A stretch of DNA of 21,880 nt, taken from positions 1-21,880 of the forward strand of contig JAVBOX010000004.1 in NCBI GenBank assembly GCA_031550095.1, in the 5' to 3' direction. Source of the DNA: Avichristensenella sp031550095. GTDB lineage: Bacteria > Bacillota > Clostridia > Christensenellales > Aristaeellaceae. This document shows, in pieces, positions 1 through 7,281 of this stretch (positions are counted from its first letter, which is position 1; every line of letters starts with the position of its first letter). The notes beneath the pieces are model-generated. The model was not told the DNA's origin. It made no database searches and worked only from the letters and a program-made list of their open reading frames with translations. Made by a program: the position numbers and the translations under genes.

Positions 1-891
1 GAAGTTGACCTGCAATATGCCGACAACGATGTGGCCCGCCAAGTTTCCCAGTTGGAGAACATGATCCTGGGCGGCTGCAAAGTGCTGGTCGTCGCCTCCA
101 TCGACGGCAGCGCCCTTGGCACCGTATTGGCCACAGCCAAGGAAAACAACATCCCCGTCATCGCCTATGATCGCCTGATTATGGAAACAGACGCCGTGGA
201 CTACTACGCCACGTTTGACAACTACATGGTCGGCACCATCCAGGGCCAGTTTATTGAGGAAAAGCTGGGTCTAAAGGATGGGAAGGGCCCTTTCAACCTG
301 GAGATTACCGGGGGTTCTCCCGATGACAACAATGCCCGCTTCTTCTACCAAGGCGCTATGGACGTTTTGCAGCCCTACATCGACAGCGGCATGCTAGTCG
401 TTCCTTCCGGCCAGGTTGAGTTTGAAAAGGTTGGCACCTTGGCGTGGAAGACGGAGACCGCCCAGGCCCGCATGGACAACATCCTCACCGCCAACTACGC
501 GACAGGCGCCAAGCTGGACGTTTGCCTCTGCTCCAACGACTCCACCGCCCTTGGTGTTATCAATGCCCTGATCAACTTCGGGCTGGACGACACCAACTTC
601 CCCATCGTGACGGGCCAGGACTGCGACAAGCCCAACATGCAGTACATCATCGACGGAAAGCAGGCCATGTCCGTATTTAAGGATACCCGCACCCTGGCCG
701 AGAAGGTCGTCAGCATGGTGGACGCCCTGATGAAGGGAACCGAGCCCGAGGTGAACGACAACGAAACCTATGACAACGGCGTGAAGGTCGTGCCCTCCTA
801 CCTGTGCTCCCCCGTCTTTGGCGATGCCAACAACTACAAGGAGCTCCTCATCGACAGCGGCTACTATACTATGGAGGATATTGGCCAATAA
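1..891 (+). CDS. chvE: ChvE-like multiple-sugar ABC transporter substrate-binding protein (5' partial)
   Basis: This is the extracytoplasmic binding protein of a monosaccharide ABC importer; it captures sugar and delivers it to the GguA/GguB pair encoded next. The frame is open to the window edge (the first codons read EVDLQYADND), so the GTG at 31 is internal and the signal peptide lies off-window. The visible 296 residues are the two-lobed Peripla_BP_4 fold. Recognisable ChvE-type stretches are PVIAYDRLI, the ETAQARMDNIL segment, VTGQDCDKPNMQYI, VFKDTRTLAEKVV and the C-terminal block EPEVNDNETYDNGVKVVPSY. Close resemblance to Agrobacterium ChvE and to XylF-type proteins is recalled knowledge, not a search. 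Order SBP-ATPase-permease-LacI supports a sugar-uptake operon. The exact sugar cannot be read from the sequence; xylose, glucose, galactose or arabinose are typical of the family. The stop is TAA at 889-891. Confidence 0.9.
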   Translation, partial: EVDLQYADNDVARQVSQLENMILGGCKVLVVASIDGSALGTVLATAKENNIPVIAYDRLIMETDAVDYYATFDNYMVGTIQGQFIEEKLGLKDGKGPFNLEITGGSPDDNNARFFYQGAMDVLQPYIDSGMLVVPSGQVEFEKVGTLAWKTETAQARMDNILTANYATGAKLDVCLCSNDSTALGVINALINFGLDDTNFPIVTGQDCDKPNMQYIIDGKQAMSVFKDTRTLAEKVVSMVDALMKGTEPEVNDNETYDNGVKVVPSYLCSPVFGDANNYKELLIDSGYYTMEDIGQ

Positions 892-953
892 GCGCCTCTC
901 CATGGAAATGCCCCGCCGCGGATGAACCCGGGCTGTTTCTTTAGAGTGCGCGG

Positions 954-1015
954 CGGCCTAACTGACAGGCCGTTCGGCGCAGAAGGCGGGCGAGAGGCAA
1001 ACCTTTCGCTCGCCT
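954..1015 (+). other. Intercistronic stem-loops between chvE and gguA
   Basis: Two hairpins sit in the 190-bp gap. The first pairs CGGCCT (954-959) with AGGCCG (967-972) over a 7-nt loop. The second pairs 984-997 (AGGCGGGCGAGAGG) with 1002-1015 (CCTTTCGCTCGCCT) over a CAAA loop: 14 bp with two G-U wobbles. The bases after it (GTTATATGTTTCTG) are not a clean U tract, so I read it as a partial terminator or an mRNA-stabilising hairpin. Such a hairpin after a binding-protein gene usually makes the SBP more abundant than the ATPase and permease encoded downstream; that role is inferred here. Confidence 0.5.
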
Positions 1016-1081
1016 GTTATATGTTTCTGTGATAAAATAGAAAAAATATCCGGTTGCGCCAAGCACGGGGAGGAATGGACA

Positions 1082-2626
1082 TTGGCGAAAACACTCCTGG
1101 AAATGAAAAGCATTACCAAGCATTTCCCTGGTGTAAGAGCCCTGAGCGATGTGAACATCATCGTGGAGGAAGGCGAAATCCACGCGTTGTGCGGGGAAAA
1201 CGGCGCCGGAAAGTCCACCCTGATGAACGTGTTGAGCGGCATCTATCCCTATGGCACCTATGAGGGCAGCATATCCTTCGACGGGGATCCGTGCCAGTTT
1301 CACACCATCAAGGACAGCGAAAAAAAAGGCATTGTCATCATTCATCAGGAGCTGGCACTGGTGCCCTATTTATCCATTGGCGAGAACATGTTCCTGGGAA
1401 ATGAAAGGTGCCGCATGGGGCGGGTGAACTGGGACGACACCTATCAGAAAGCGGAGGAATACATGAAGGTCGTGGGGCTTTTGGAAAACCCCCGAACCCT
1501 GATCAAGGACATCGGCATGGGCAAGCAGCAGCTGCTGGAAATCGCCAAAGCCCTGGCCAAAAACGTCCGTCTGCTAATCCTGGACGAGCCAACCTCCTCC
1601 CTGAACGAAAGCGACGCTCGAAAGCTGCTGGATCTGCTGTTGGAATTTAAGAAGGATAAGGGCATTACCTCCATCCTGATTTCACATAAGCTCAACGAGC
1701 TCGCCTATGTGGCGGATAAAATCACGGTGCTGCGGGACGGAAAAACCATCGAAACCTTGCAAAAGGAAGAGGTAAGCGAGGCCCGCATCATTCGCGGCAT
1801 GGTGGGCCGGGAAATGGAGAACCGCTTTCCCCCCAGGGAAAGCAAGCCCTCCCGAGACGTGGCCCTGGAGGTGCAAAACTGGAATGTCTATCATCCTCTC
1901 TATGCCGGAAAAAAAGTGGTGGACGGCGTCAGCCTGAAGGTCCATAGGGGCGAGGTGGTCGGCGTCGCGGGGCTCATTGGCGCGGGCCGCACCGAACTGG
2001 CCATGAGCGTCTTTGGAAAAGCCTATGGCACCAAGATCACGGGCACATTGCAAAAGGATGGGAAGGCGGTCGAGCTAAGCGGGGTTCCCGACGCCATTGC
2101 CCACGGGCTGGCGTATGTCACCGAGGACCGGAAGGGCAACGGGCTGGTGCTGGGCGACAGCATCAAGCGCAATGTAACTCTGGCGCATCCCGAGGGTATC
2201 AGCCGCCACGGGGTGCTGGATGCGGACAAGGAATCCCACAGCGTGGAGGAATACCGAGAAAAGCTGGACATCAAGTGTCCCTCCATCGAGCAAAAGGTGG
2301 GCAATCTGTCCGGCGGCAACCAGCAAAAGGTGCTGCTGGGCAAGTGGATGTTCGCCCGCCCCGATGTGATGATTCTGGACGAACCCACAAGGGGCGTGGA
2401 CGTGGGCGCCAAGTATGAGATCTACCAAATCATCAACGGCCTGGTGGCGGAAGGAAAGTCCATCCTGCTGATCTCCTCGGATATGCCGGAATTGCTGGGG
2501 ATGTGTGATCGCATCTATGTTATGAATGAGGGCAAGCTCATCGCGGAGCTTCCCCGGGAAGAGGCCACCCAGGAGACCATCATGAACCACATCATGCAGG
2601 CAAGCAAGGGGGAAATTGGGGCATGA
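1082..2626 (+). CDS. gguA: Sugar ABC transporter ATPase, GguA/XylG type (two fused NBDs)
   Basis: This cytoplasmic ATPase powers the monosaccharide importer made with the ChvE-like protein and GguB. At 514 aa it has the double-NBD architecture of the RbsA/XylG/MglA/GguA group. NBD1 shows Walker A GENGAGKST (residues 38-46), a signature-like IGMGKQQ (about 144-150) and Walker B LILDEP (165-170). NBD2 has the usual degenerate Walker A GLIGAGRTE (297-305), signature NLSGGNQQK (408-416) and Walker B ILDEPTRG with Asp433/Glu434. The start is TTG at 1082: GGGGAGG (1067-1073) lies 8 nt upstream, and the nearby ATG at 1075 is out of frame. The stop codon overlaps the gguB start (ATGA), implying translational coupling. 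The family is certain; the gguA name, as opposed to xylG, rests on the ChvE-like partner. Confidence 0.93.
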   Translation: MAKTLLEMKSITKHFPGVRALSDVNIIVEEGEIHALCGENGAGKSTLMNVLSGIYPYGTYEGSISFDGDPCQFHTIKDSEKKGIVIIHQELALVPYLSIGENMFLGNERCRMGRVNWDDTYQKAEEYMKVVGLLENPRTLIKDIGMGKQQLLEIAKALAKNVRLLILDEPTSSLNESDARKLLDLLLEFKKDKGITSILISHKLNELAYVADKITVLRDGKTIETLQKEEVSEARIIRGMVGREMENRFPPRESKPSRDVALEVQNWNVYHPLYAGKKVVDGVSLKVHRGEVVGVAGLIGAGRTELAMSVFGKAYGTKITGTLQKDGKAVELSGVPDAIAHGLAYVTEDRKGNGLVLGDSIKRNVTLAHPEGISRHGVLDADKESHSVEEYREKLDIKCPSIEQKVGNLSGGNQQKVLLGKWMFARPDVMILDEPTRGVDVGAKYEIYQIINGLVAEGKSILLISSDMPELLGMCDRIYVMNEGKLIAELPREEATQETIMNHIMQASKGEIGA

Positions 2627-3894
2627 GCATCATACAACCGAACCTGCCCACGGCGGGCGGAAGGAGACTAAAGCTCAACCTGGGCGGCATGAAGCAATAC
2701 TCCATGCTAATCGCGCTGGTGGCCATCATTGCGCTGTTCTACTTTACCACCAAAGGCGTGCTGCTGGCACCGATGAACGTATCCAACCTGATCGCCCAAA
2801 ACGCCTACGTAGTGATTTTGGCCGTGGGAATGCTCATCTGCATTTTGACCGGCGGCAACATCGACTTATCCGTGGGTTCCGTTGTGGCGCTGGTGGGCGC
2901 AACGGCTGGAAACCTCATCATCGTGCAGAAGATGGACGTGTATATGTCCGCCGCCATCTGCATTCTGCTGGGTCTGGCATTGGGAGCCTGGCAAGGGTTT
3001 TGGATCGCTTATGTGCGCATTCCGGCCTTTATCGTCACCCTGGCGGGCATGCTGATGTTTCGAGGGCTCACCCTTTCCACCCTGCAAGGACTCACACTGG
3101 CCCCCTTTCCTCCGGAGTTTTTGCAGTACTCCACCGGCTTTTTAAAGGACTTTATTGGCCCCATCCCCGGCCTTTCGGTGAAAAACGGAATGGCCCTCCT
3201 GACGGGCATCCTGATCATGGCCGTCTTTTGGGCTCTGCAAATCACCAGTTTTATCAACCGGCGCAAAAAGGGCTATTCAGTTGGCAGCGTGTATCTTTTG
3301 GCAGCGAAGCTGATCATCATCGGCGGCGTGATCGTTGCCCTGTTCTATATGCTCTCCCAGTACAAGGGCATTCCCACGGTGCTAATCCTGCTTGGCATCC
3401 TGCTGCTGGTCTACTCCTTTTTTACCGGAAACACCGTGATGGGGCGGCACATCTATGCCATCGGCGGCAATGAAAAGGCGGCCCGGCTCTCCGGGGTTAA
3501 GACCAATGGGCTGCTGTTTTTCGCCTATGTGAACATGGGTCTGCTGGCCGCCGTGGCCGGTCTGGTGTTCGCGGCGCGGCTCAACTCCGCATCGCCCCAA
3601 GCGGGCCAAAGCTTTGAGCTGGACGCCATTGCCGCCTGCTATATCGGCGGCGCTTCCGCGTATGGGGGCATCGGGACCGTGGGCGGCACCCTGATCGGCG
3701 CACTCATCATGGGCGTGCTCAACAACGGCATGTCCATCATGGGCATTCCCTCCAGCGACCAGATGACGGTAAAGGGCTTGGTGCTTCTTTTGGCCGTGGC
3801 CTTTGACGTGATTTCGAAAAAGCAAACGGCCTTGCCCTCCATCCACAACCCCTTTAGGAAAAAGGAAAAGCATACCGCGGCCATTGAAAAGTAA
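2623..3894 (+). CDS. gguB: Sugar ABC transporter permease, GguB/XylH type
   Basis: This integral membrane permease (BPD_transp_2 family) forms the translocation path for the ChvE/GguA importer. It has 423 aa with about ten hydrophobic segments, starting near residue 27. Family landmarks are GGNIDLSVGS (77-86), the IPAFIVTLAGMLMFRGL segment, and the C-terminal stretch with FELDAIAACYIGG, GGIGTVGGTLIGALIMG and LNNGMS. A hydrophilic stretch rich in Lys/Arg between hydrophobic segments (INRRKKG, around residues 210-216) matches the central loop of XylH/GguB proteins. The ATG overlaps the gguA stop by 4 bp. The C-terminus is basic and cytosolic (FRKKEKHTAAIEK). The family is firm; substrate specificity is not readable. 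Confidence 0.92.
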   Translation: MSIIQPNLPTAGGRRLKLNLGGMKQYSMLIALVAIIALFYFTTKGVLLAPMNVSNLIAQNAYVVILAVGMLICILTGGNIDLSVGSVVALVGATAGNLIIVQKMDVYMSAAICILLGLALGAWQGFWIAYVRIPAFIVTLAGMLMFRGLTLSTLQGLTLAPFPPEFLQYSTGFLKDFIGPIPGLSVKNGMALLTGILIMAVFWALQITSFINRRKKGYSVGSVYLLAAKLIIIGGVIVALFYMLSQYKGIPTVLILLGILLLVYSFFTGNTVMGRHIYAIGGNEKAARLSGVKTNGLLFFAYVNMGLLAAVAGLVFAARLNSASPQAGQSFELDAIAACYIGGASAYGGIGTVGGTLIGALIMGVLNNGMSIMGIPSSDQMTVKGLVLLLAVAFDVISKKQTALPSIHNPFRKKEKHTAAIEK

Positions 3895-3912
3895 TCTCAC
3901 GGGAGAGCATGC

Positions 3913-4926
3913 ATGACCATTCGAGAGATTGCGGAGCAATGCGGCGTTTCCACCGCCACGGTGGACCGGGTGTTGAACGGCCGAGGAAAGGTGCGCCCTC
4001 AAACCGAGGCCTTGGTGCTTTCGGCATTGGAGAAGAGCGGATACGCCAAAAACATCGCGGCCCGGGCCTTGGCCATTCGAAAGGTTTCCCCCGTGGTCGG
4101 CGTAATCATCTCCAGCAAAGGCAATCCCTTCTTTGACGAGGTTCTGGAAGGGGTGGCCAAGGCTGAGACCGAGCTGGCCCGCTATGGCATCAAGGTAAAG
4201 CTTTCCTTGATGCGCGGTTACAATCCGGAAAGGCAGCTCGCCTTGATTCAGGAACTGGAATCCTCCCTCTCGGTTCTCGTGCTGCATCCCATCGACGACA
4301 GCAGCATTGTAAAAAAAGTCAATGATTTGGCGGAACAGGGCATTCCTACCGTCACCGTGAACACCGATCTACGGGACAGCCGCCGTTGCTGCTATGTGGG
4401 CAGTGATTATGAAAAGGGGGGCGAAACCGCGGCGGGAATCATGCGTCTGGCCATCAGAGAAAAAACTCGCCTGGGCATTTTGACCGGCGTTGATACCCTG
4501 TTGGGGCACAGGCAGCGGCTGCTGGGGCTTGAACGCTATCTGGCCAGCCGTTGTCCCCACATCGATATCATCGCGCGCATGAGCGCCCAGGACGACGATG
4601 AGAGCGCCTACGCAGCCACCTGCGCCATGCTGAGAGAGCATCCGGATATTGACACGCTTGCGCTGATCGCCGCGGGCCTGGCCGGGGTGTGGGATGCCTT
4701 AGTGGACTTAAAGCGGGAACAAACCCTCCAGCTTTTCGCTTTTGACAGCATCCCCGTCACAAGGCGGGTTATGGCTGGCGGCCCCCTCAAGGCGGTGGTA
4801 TGCCAGCAGCCCTTTGAACAGGGATACCTGGCCGTCAAGGCAGCCATGGATATTATTTTATCCGGTTCCCCCTCCAGTGAAAGGATCATCATGGAAAACC
4901 AAATCCGCATTTTGGAAAACTTATAA
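3913..4926 (+). CDS. LacI-family transcriptional regulator of the sugar transporter operon
   Basis: This is a DNA-binding repressor/activator with an N-terminal LacI helix-turn-helix (residues 1-21: IREIAEQCGVSTATVDRVLNG) and a hinge helix around AARALAIRK. Its C-terminal effector domain is of the periplasmic-binding-protein type (GVIISSKGNPFFDEVLEG, then DSIPVTRRVMAGGP and VCQQPFEQGYLAVKAA). It has 337 aa, the usual length. It has VDRVLNG where most family members read VSRVLN, a variant common among regulators with Peripla_BP_4-like effector domains. The gene starts 18 bp after gguB; GGGAGAG at 3901-3907 serves the ATG at 3913, and the ATG at 3909 is out of frame. Position as last gene of the operon suggests it senses the imported sugar and controls the operon. 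Its operator is probably upstream of chvE, outside the window. Confidence 0.9.
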   Translation: MTIREIAEQCGVSTATVDRVLNGRGKVRPQTEALVLSALEKSGYAKNIAARALAIRKVSPVVGVIISSKGNPFFDEVLEGVAKAETELARYGIKVKLSLMRGYNPERQLALIQELESSLSVLVLHPIDDSSIVKKVNDLAEQGIPTVTVNTDLRDSRRCCYVGSDYEKGGETAAGIMRLAIREKTRLGILTGVDTLLGHRQRLLGLERYLASRCPHIDIIARMSAQDDDESAYAATCAMLREHPDIDTLALIAAGLAGVWDALVDLKREQTLQLFAFDSIPVTRRVMAGGPLKAVVCQQPFEQGYLAVKAAMDIILSGSPSSERIIMENQIRILENL

Positions 4927-4978
4927 GGCTATCATCCCCTTTGCCGCCTCTGCCCCCCGGAAGGCGTCATGCTGTAAC

Positions 4979-5023
4979 CCTTTCGAAAGGCACTGTTGAA
5001 TCCGGGGGGGCGTCTTATATTCT
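4979..5023 (+). promoter_or_regulatory. Possible promoter with adjacent 12-bp palindrome upstream of the DUF5655 gene
   Basis: The 161-bp gap after the LacI gene contains a perfect palindrome CCTTTCGAAAGG (4979-4990). It is followed by a possible -35 TTGAAT (4996-5001), a 16-bp spacer and a possible -10 TATTCT (5018-5023). Both hexamers match sigma-A consensus only 4 of 6. The palindrome lies just upstream of the -35 and could be an operator. This is weak evidence; transcription could also read through from the LacI gene. Confidence 0.3.
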
Positions 5024-5087
5024 AACCTGCCCTCTGCACAGCCTTGCTGGGCAAAACATCAAAAGAAAGCCGCCGGGAGGGATCCTC

Positions 5088-5528
5088 ATGGCTTGGACTT
5101 GCGAAGTATGCGGCAGAATTTTCACACAAAAGGATCAACCCCACGCCTGCGCCAGCCACAGCCTGGAGACAAACTTTTCAGGCGTAAAGGCCAAATGGCT
5201 GCCGCTCTATCAGCGGCTGTTGGGGAAAGCCACGGTTGACCTTCCTGAGTTTACGGAGTTCTTCCCCGCCACAGGCGTCATGTGGAGGCACAGCGCCACC
5301 TTTGCAGAGATCAAGTGCAAGCAGGATGCCTTGGAGGCCTTATTCTTCTCCCAGCGGCTGCGCCCGGAGCGAAACCCCACGCGCCATTTGCAAACCTCGG
5401 CCAACCGGGTGATCCATGTGGTGGAGTTTGTTGACGAAACCATTTTTGCCGACCTGATGGCCTGGATATTGGAATCCTATCGGCTCACGCTGACAAATAA
5501 GCCCCGAAATAGCGCCATGACCCCATAG
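5088..5528 (+). CDS. Small zinc-ribbon protein, DUF5655-like
   Basis: The product is 146 aa of unknown function. The N-terminus carries a compact zinc-ribbon-like motif, Cys5-x2-Cys8 followed by His19-x-Cys21 in the phrase CEVCGRIFTQKDQPHAC. The rest contains the pattern RHLQTSANRVIHVVEFVDE and a hydrophobic Trp-containing C-terminal helix (LMAWILESY). This agrees with my memory of proteins annotated DUF5655, which pair a W-x-C-P-x-C-G-R-x-F start with such a domain; the assignment is from memory. The start is ATG 5088 because GGGAGG (5075-5080) is 7 nt upstream. Extending to an ATG at 4941 would add a low-complexity segment with no ribosome site and would read through the putative promoter. 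It lies 77 bp before the esterase on the same strand, and the two may be cotranscribed. Confidence 0.75.
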   Translation: MAWTCEVCGRIFTQKDQPHACASHSLETNFSGVKAKWLPLYQRLLGKATVDLPEFTEFFPATGVMWRHSATFAEIKCKQDALEALFFSQRLRPERNPTRHLQTSANRVIHVVEFVDETIFADLMAWILESYRLTLTNKPRNSAMTP

Positions 5529-5605
5529 GCAGGCGCAGCCCTGCTCGCCGTGCCCGGTTTGAGTCCAAAATCAGGCCAGAACATGGTTCCGGGAGAGGAC
5601 GTGTC

Positions 5606-6568
5606 ATGATTCGCAAAGAGCTGCGGGTGAGAGGATGGTTTATGCGCTTCCTCTCCAATTTTAAGGATGAAAAGTCCTTCGTGGCCGTACAGAAGGTCGT
5701 CCGGTGGTTCGTCTCCGGCAGAAAACCCAAGGATCTGCTGATGAAAGAGGTTTTCATAAGAACGCCGGAAAACGGAAACCTTCGCCTGTGCGTCTACAAA
5801 GCAAAAAAGAACACACAAGACGCCGTGGGGCTCCTGTGGCTCCACGGGGGCGGCTATGCCATCGGGGCGCCGGAGCAGGATATTGGCTTCATCCGGCAGT
5901 TTTTGTCCGCGGCAAACTGTGTCGTCGTCGCCCCGGACTATACGCTCTCCATCGACGCACCCTATCCGGCGGCATTGCTGGACTGTTACGCCGCCCTGCT
6001 TTGGATGCGGGACCGGGCAAGCGCCCTGGGCATCCGGGGGGATCAGCTGTTCGTAGGCGGCGAAAGCGCGGGAGGCGGGCTGACAGCGGCGGTGTCGCTC
6101 CTGGCCAGGGAAAAGGGAGAGGTGAACATCGCCTTTCAAATGCCCCTCTATCCCATGATCGACGACCGGATGGTTACCCCGTCCTCCAGGGGCAACGCAA
6201 TGCCGGTATGGAATTCCCATTCCAATGAAATAGCGTGGAGAAAGTACCTGGGGAATCTCTATGGGACTGCCGATGTGCCGGCCTTTGCCGCTCCGGCAAG
6301 GACGACGGACTACCGGGGACTTCCCGCCACCTATACATATGTGGGAAGCTTAGAGCCGTTTTGCGATGAGACGGCGGCCTATGTGGCCGCGCTACGGGAG
6401 GCGGGCGTGGAGGCTGAAATTCATGTGTACGAAGGCTGCTATCACGCCTTTGATGTGGTAGCCAGGAAAAGCCAAATCAGCCAGGAGGCCCGAAAGGTCC
6501 TCTTATCCCGCTTTGCCCACGCGGCGGCCCACTGTCACCGAGAACAGCCAAGAGGAAAAGGCGCCTAG
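5606..6568 (+). CDS. Alpha/beta hydrolase, HSL-family (acetyl)esterase
   Basis: This is a cytosolic carboxyl-ester hydrolase of the hormone-sensitive-lipase group (abhydrolase_3), 320 aa, with no signal peptide. The oxyanion-hole motif HGGG is at 80-83, the nucleophile elbow GESAG at 152-156 (Ser154) and the catalytic His at 280 (CYHAF). The acid position falls in GSLEPFCDE, where Glu250 sits where many relatives have Asp (DPLxDE). I recall the EPFxDE form from other Bacillota members of the family, so activity is likely retained. The ATG at 5606 has GGGAGAGG at 5591-5598 with suitable spacing. The natural ester substrate is unknown; short-chain acyl or O-acetyl esters are usual for this group. 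Confidence 0.85.
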   Translation: MIRKELRVRGWFMRFLSNFKDEKSFVAVQKVVRWFVSGRKPKDLLMKEVFIRTPENGNLRLCVYKAKKNTQDAVGLLWLHGGGYAIGAPEQDIGFIRQFLSAANCVVVAPDYTLSIDAPYPAALLDCYAALLWMRDRASALGIRGDQLFVGGESAGGGLTAAVSLLAREKGEVNIAFQMPLYPMIDDRMVTPSSRGNAMPVWNSHSNEIAWRKYLGNLYGTADVPAFAAPARTTDYRGLPATYTYVGSLEPFCDETAAYVAALREAGVEAEIHVYEGCYHAFDVVARKSQISQEARKVLLSRFAHAAAHCHREQPRGKGA

Positions 6569-6812
6569 GGCGGAGGGCATCACCCTGCGTCAAAGCCACC
6601 AGTCCGGCGGACAAAATGGCGCGGAATGGGCAGTCCCCGACGCGCGTGTCGCCGGGAGGACTGCCTCCATGCGAGGGTTCACACCCTGCGCTCCCAGGAT
6701 CGGGATCAACCCCTGCCTCCTTTTCCGAGGCACGGAATGCCCAGCCATTCTCGAGAAAAGCCCCTCATTGCCTTCACCTCAATGTCCGTTCCAATCCATA
6801 TAATGGGAGCAT
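6569..6812 (+). other. GC-rich non-coding stretch with a stem-loop
   Basis: No reading frame here has a credible ribosome site or protein-like composition. The overlapping open frames (for example 6616-7056) are Pro/Ser/Arg-rich and run through the repeat element, so I treat them as spurious. A clear inverted repeat pairs GGCAGTCC (6629-6636) with GGACTGCC (6658-6665); the 21-nt interior can also pair (CCGAC with GTCGCCGG, one bulge). No U tract follows. A second small hairpin is AGGGT/ACCCT near 6673-6687. It could be the 3' end of the esterase transcript or an old repeat remnant. Confidence 0.4.
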
Positions 6813-6972
6813 ATTACTCCGGCATCGAAAAGTCGGAAGAGAGGCACGAGAGATTTTTTTCGTCCAGCAAGGAGCTGGAACGAGGCGTAGCAGCGCTACG
6901 CTGAGTGAAAGGCGACGCCGCTGGACGGAAAAAGATCCGTGCCTAATTCCGAATATTCGGTGCCGGAGTAAT
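6813..6972 (+). repeat. MITE-like 160-bp element, complete copy 1
   Basis: The ends are inverted repeats: ATTACTCCGGCATCGAA (6813-6829) matches the complement of 6956-6972 at 16 of 17 positions, and the outer 12 bp are perfect. The element is flanked by a 5-bp direct repeat, AGCAT at 6808-6812 and again at 6973-6977, which looks like a target-site duplication. The interior folds on itself almost end to end: TCGGAA/TTCCGA (6833-6838 with 6947-6952), GGCACG/CGTGCC (6843-6848 with 6938-6943), a 15-bp arm 6854-6868 with 6920-6934 including the T run and CGTCCAGC/GCTGGACG, and a 7-bp hairpin GCGTAGC/GCTACGC (6885-6891 with 6895-6901). It has no credible ORF. A second copy begins at 21742 in the same orientation. 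These traits fit a non-autonomous miniature element moved by a transposase encoded elsewhere. Confidence 0.8.
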
Positions 6973-7110
6973 AGCATAATGCCACCTTTCAGGGTAGCGA
7001 AATCGGTTCTTTATCAAGGCAAACACATGAACCGCGGGCCACGCGTCTGCCCCTGATACATCGCGGCGATTCCGGGCTTTCGCGCCCGCCCTGGGCCGGT
7101 CGCCCGCCGC

Positions 7111-7139
7111 TTGACACTCCCATCCTGGTTTGTTATATT
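7111..7139 (+). promoter_or_regulatory. Sigma-A promoter of mgtA
   Basis: The -35 hexamer TTGACA (7111-7116, perfect consensus) is separated by exactly 17 bp from the -10 TATATT (7134-7139, 5 of 6). Transcription would begin near 7146, giving a leader of about 135 nt before the mgtA start. It is among the strongest promoters by consensus in the window. Confidence 0.8.
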
Positions 7140-7145
7140 ATTCCC

Positions 7146-7281
7146 GCAAAAGGCAAAGCCTGGCTTACGGCATCAGGCTTATGTGTGCCTGAGAAGCGCT
7201 TTCTTTTCCAACTTTCCTTTCGAAGCCTGGCGGAAATGAAAACGTAAAACGTGGATTAATAAACAAGAAAGCGTGATCAAT
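7146..7281 (+). promoter_or_regulatory. Structured 5' leader of mgtA with alternative pairings
   Basis: The leader holds AAGCCTGGC twice (7156-7164 and 7223-7231) and a single complement CAGGCTT (7174-7180), which can pair with either copy but not both. The proximal pairing is extended by AGGCA (7151-7155) with TGCCT (7186-7190). Separately, CGCTTTCTT (7197-7205) is a perfect complement of AAGAAAGCG (7265-7273), the purine stretch that must act as Shine-Dalgarno for mgtA; this pairing would mask it. Long structured leaders commonly control Mg2+ transporter genes (the M-box in Bacillus, the mgtA leader in Salmonella). I do not recognise the M-box or another known riboswitch consensus here, so the regulatory role is inferred from structure. 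Confidence 0.45.

Noticed and set aside
6616..7056. 146-codon plus-strand open frame crossing the esterase-mgtA spacer
   Set aside because: It is Pro/Ser/Arg-rich, has no ribosome site, and reads straight through the MITE-like element; the two other frames there are equally open, as expected from GC-rich non-coding DNA.
7146..7200. c-di-GMP (GEMM) or M-box riboswitch in the mgtA leader
   Set aside because: Short stretches such as GCAAAGCC recall GEMM, but the receptor loop and P1 arrangement are absent, and the M-box conserved segments are not seen.
7191..7205. Catabolite-responsive (cre-like) site around AAGCGCTTTC in the mgtA leader
   Set aside because: Only the core matches; the outer TG and CA of the cre consensus are missing, and the bases are better explained by pairing with the mgtA ribosome site.
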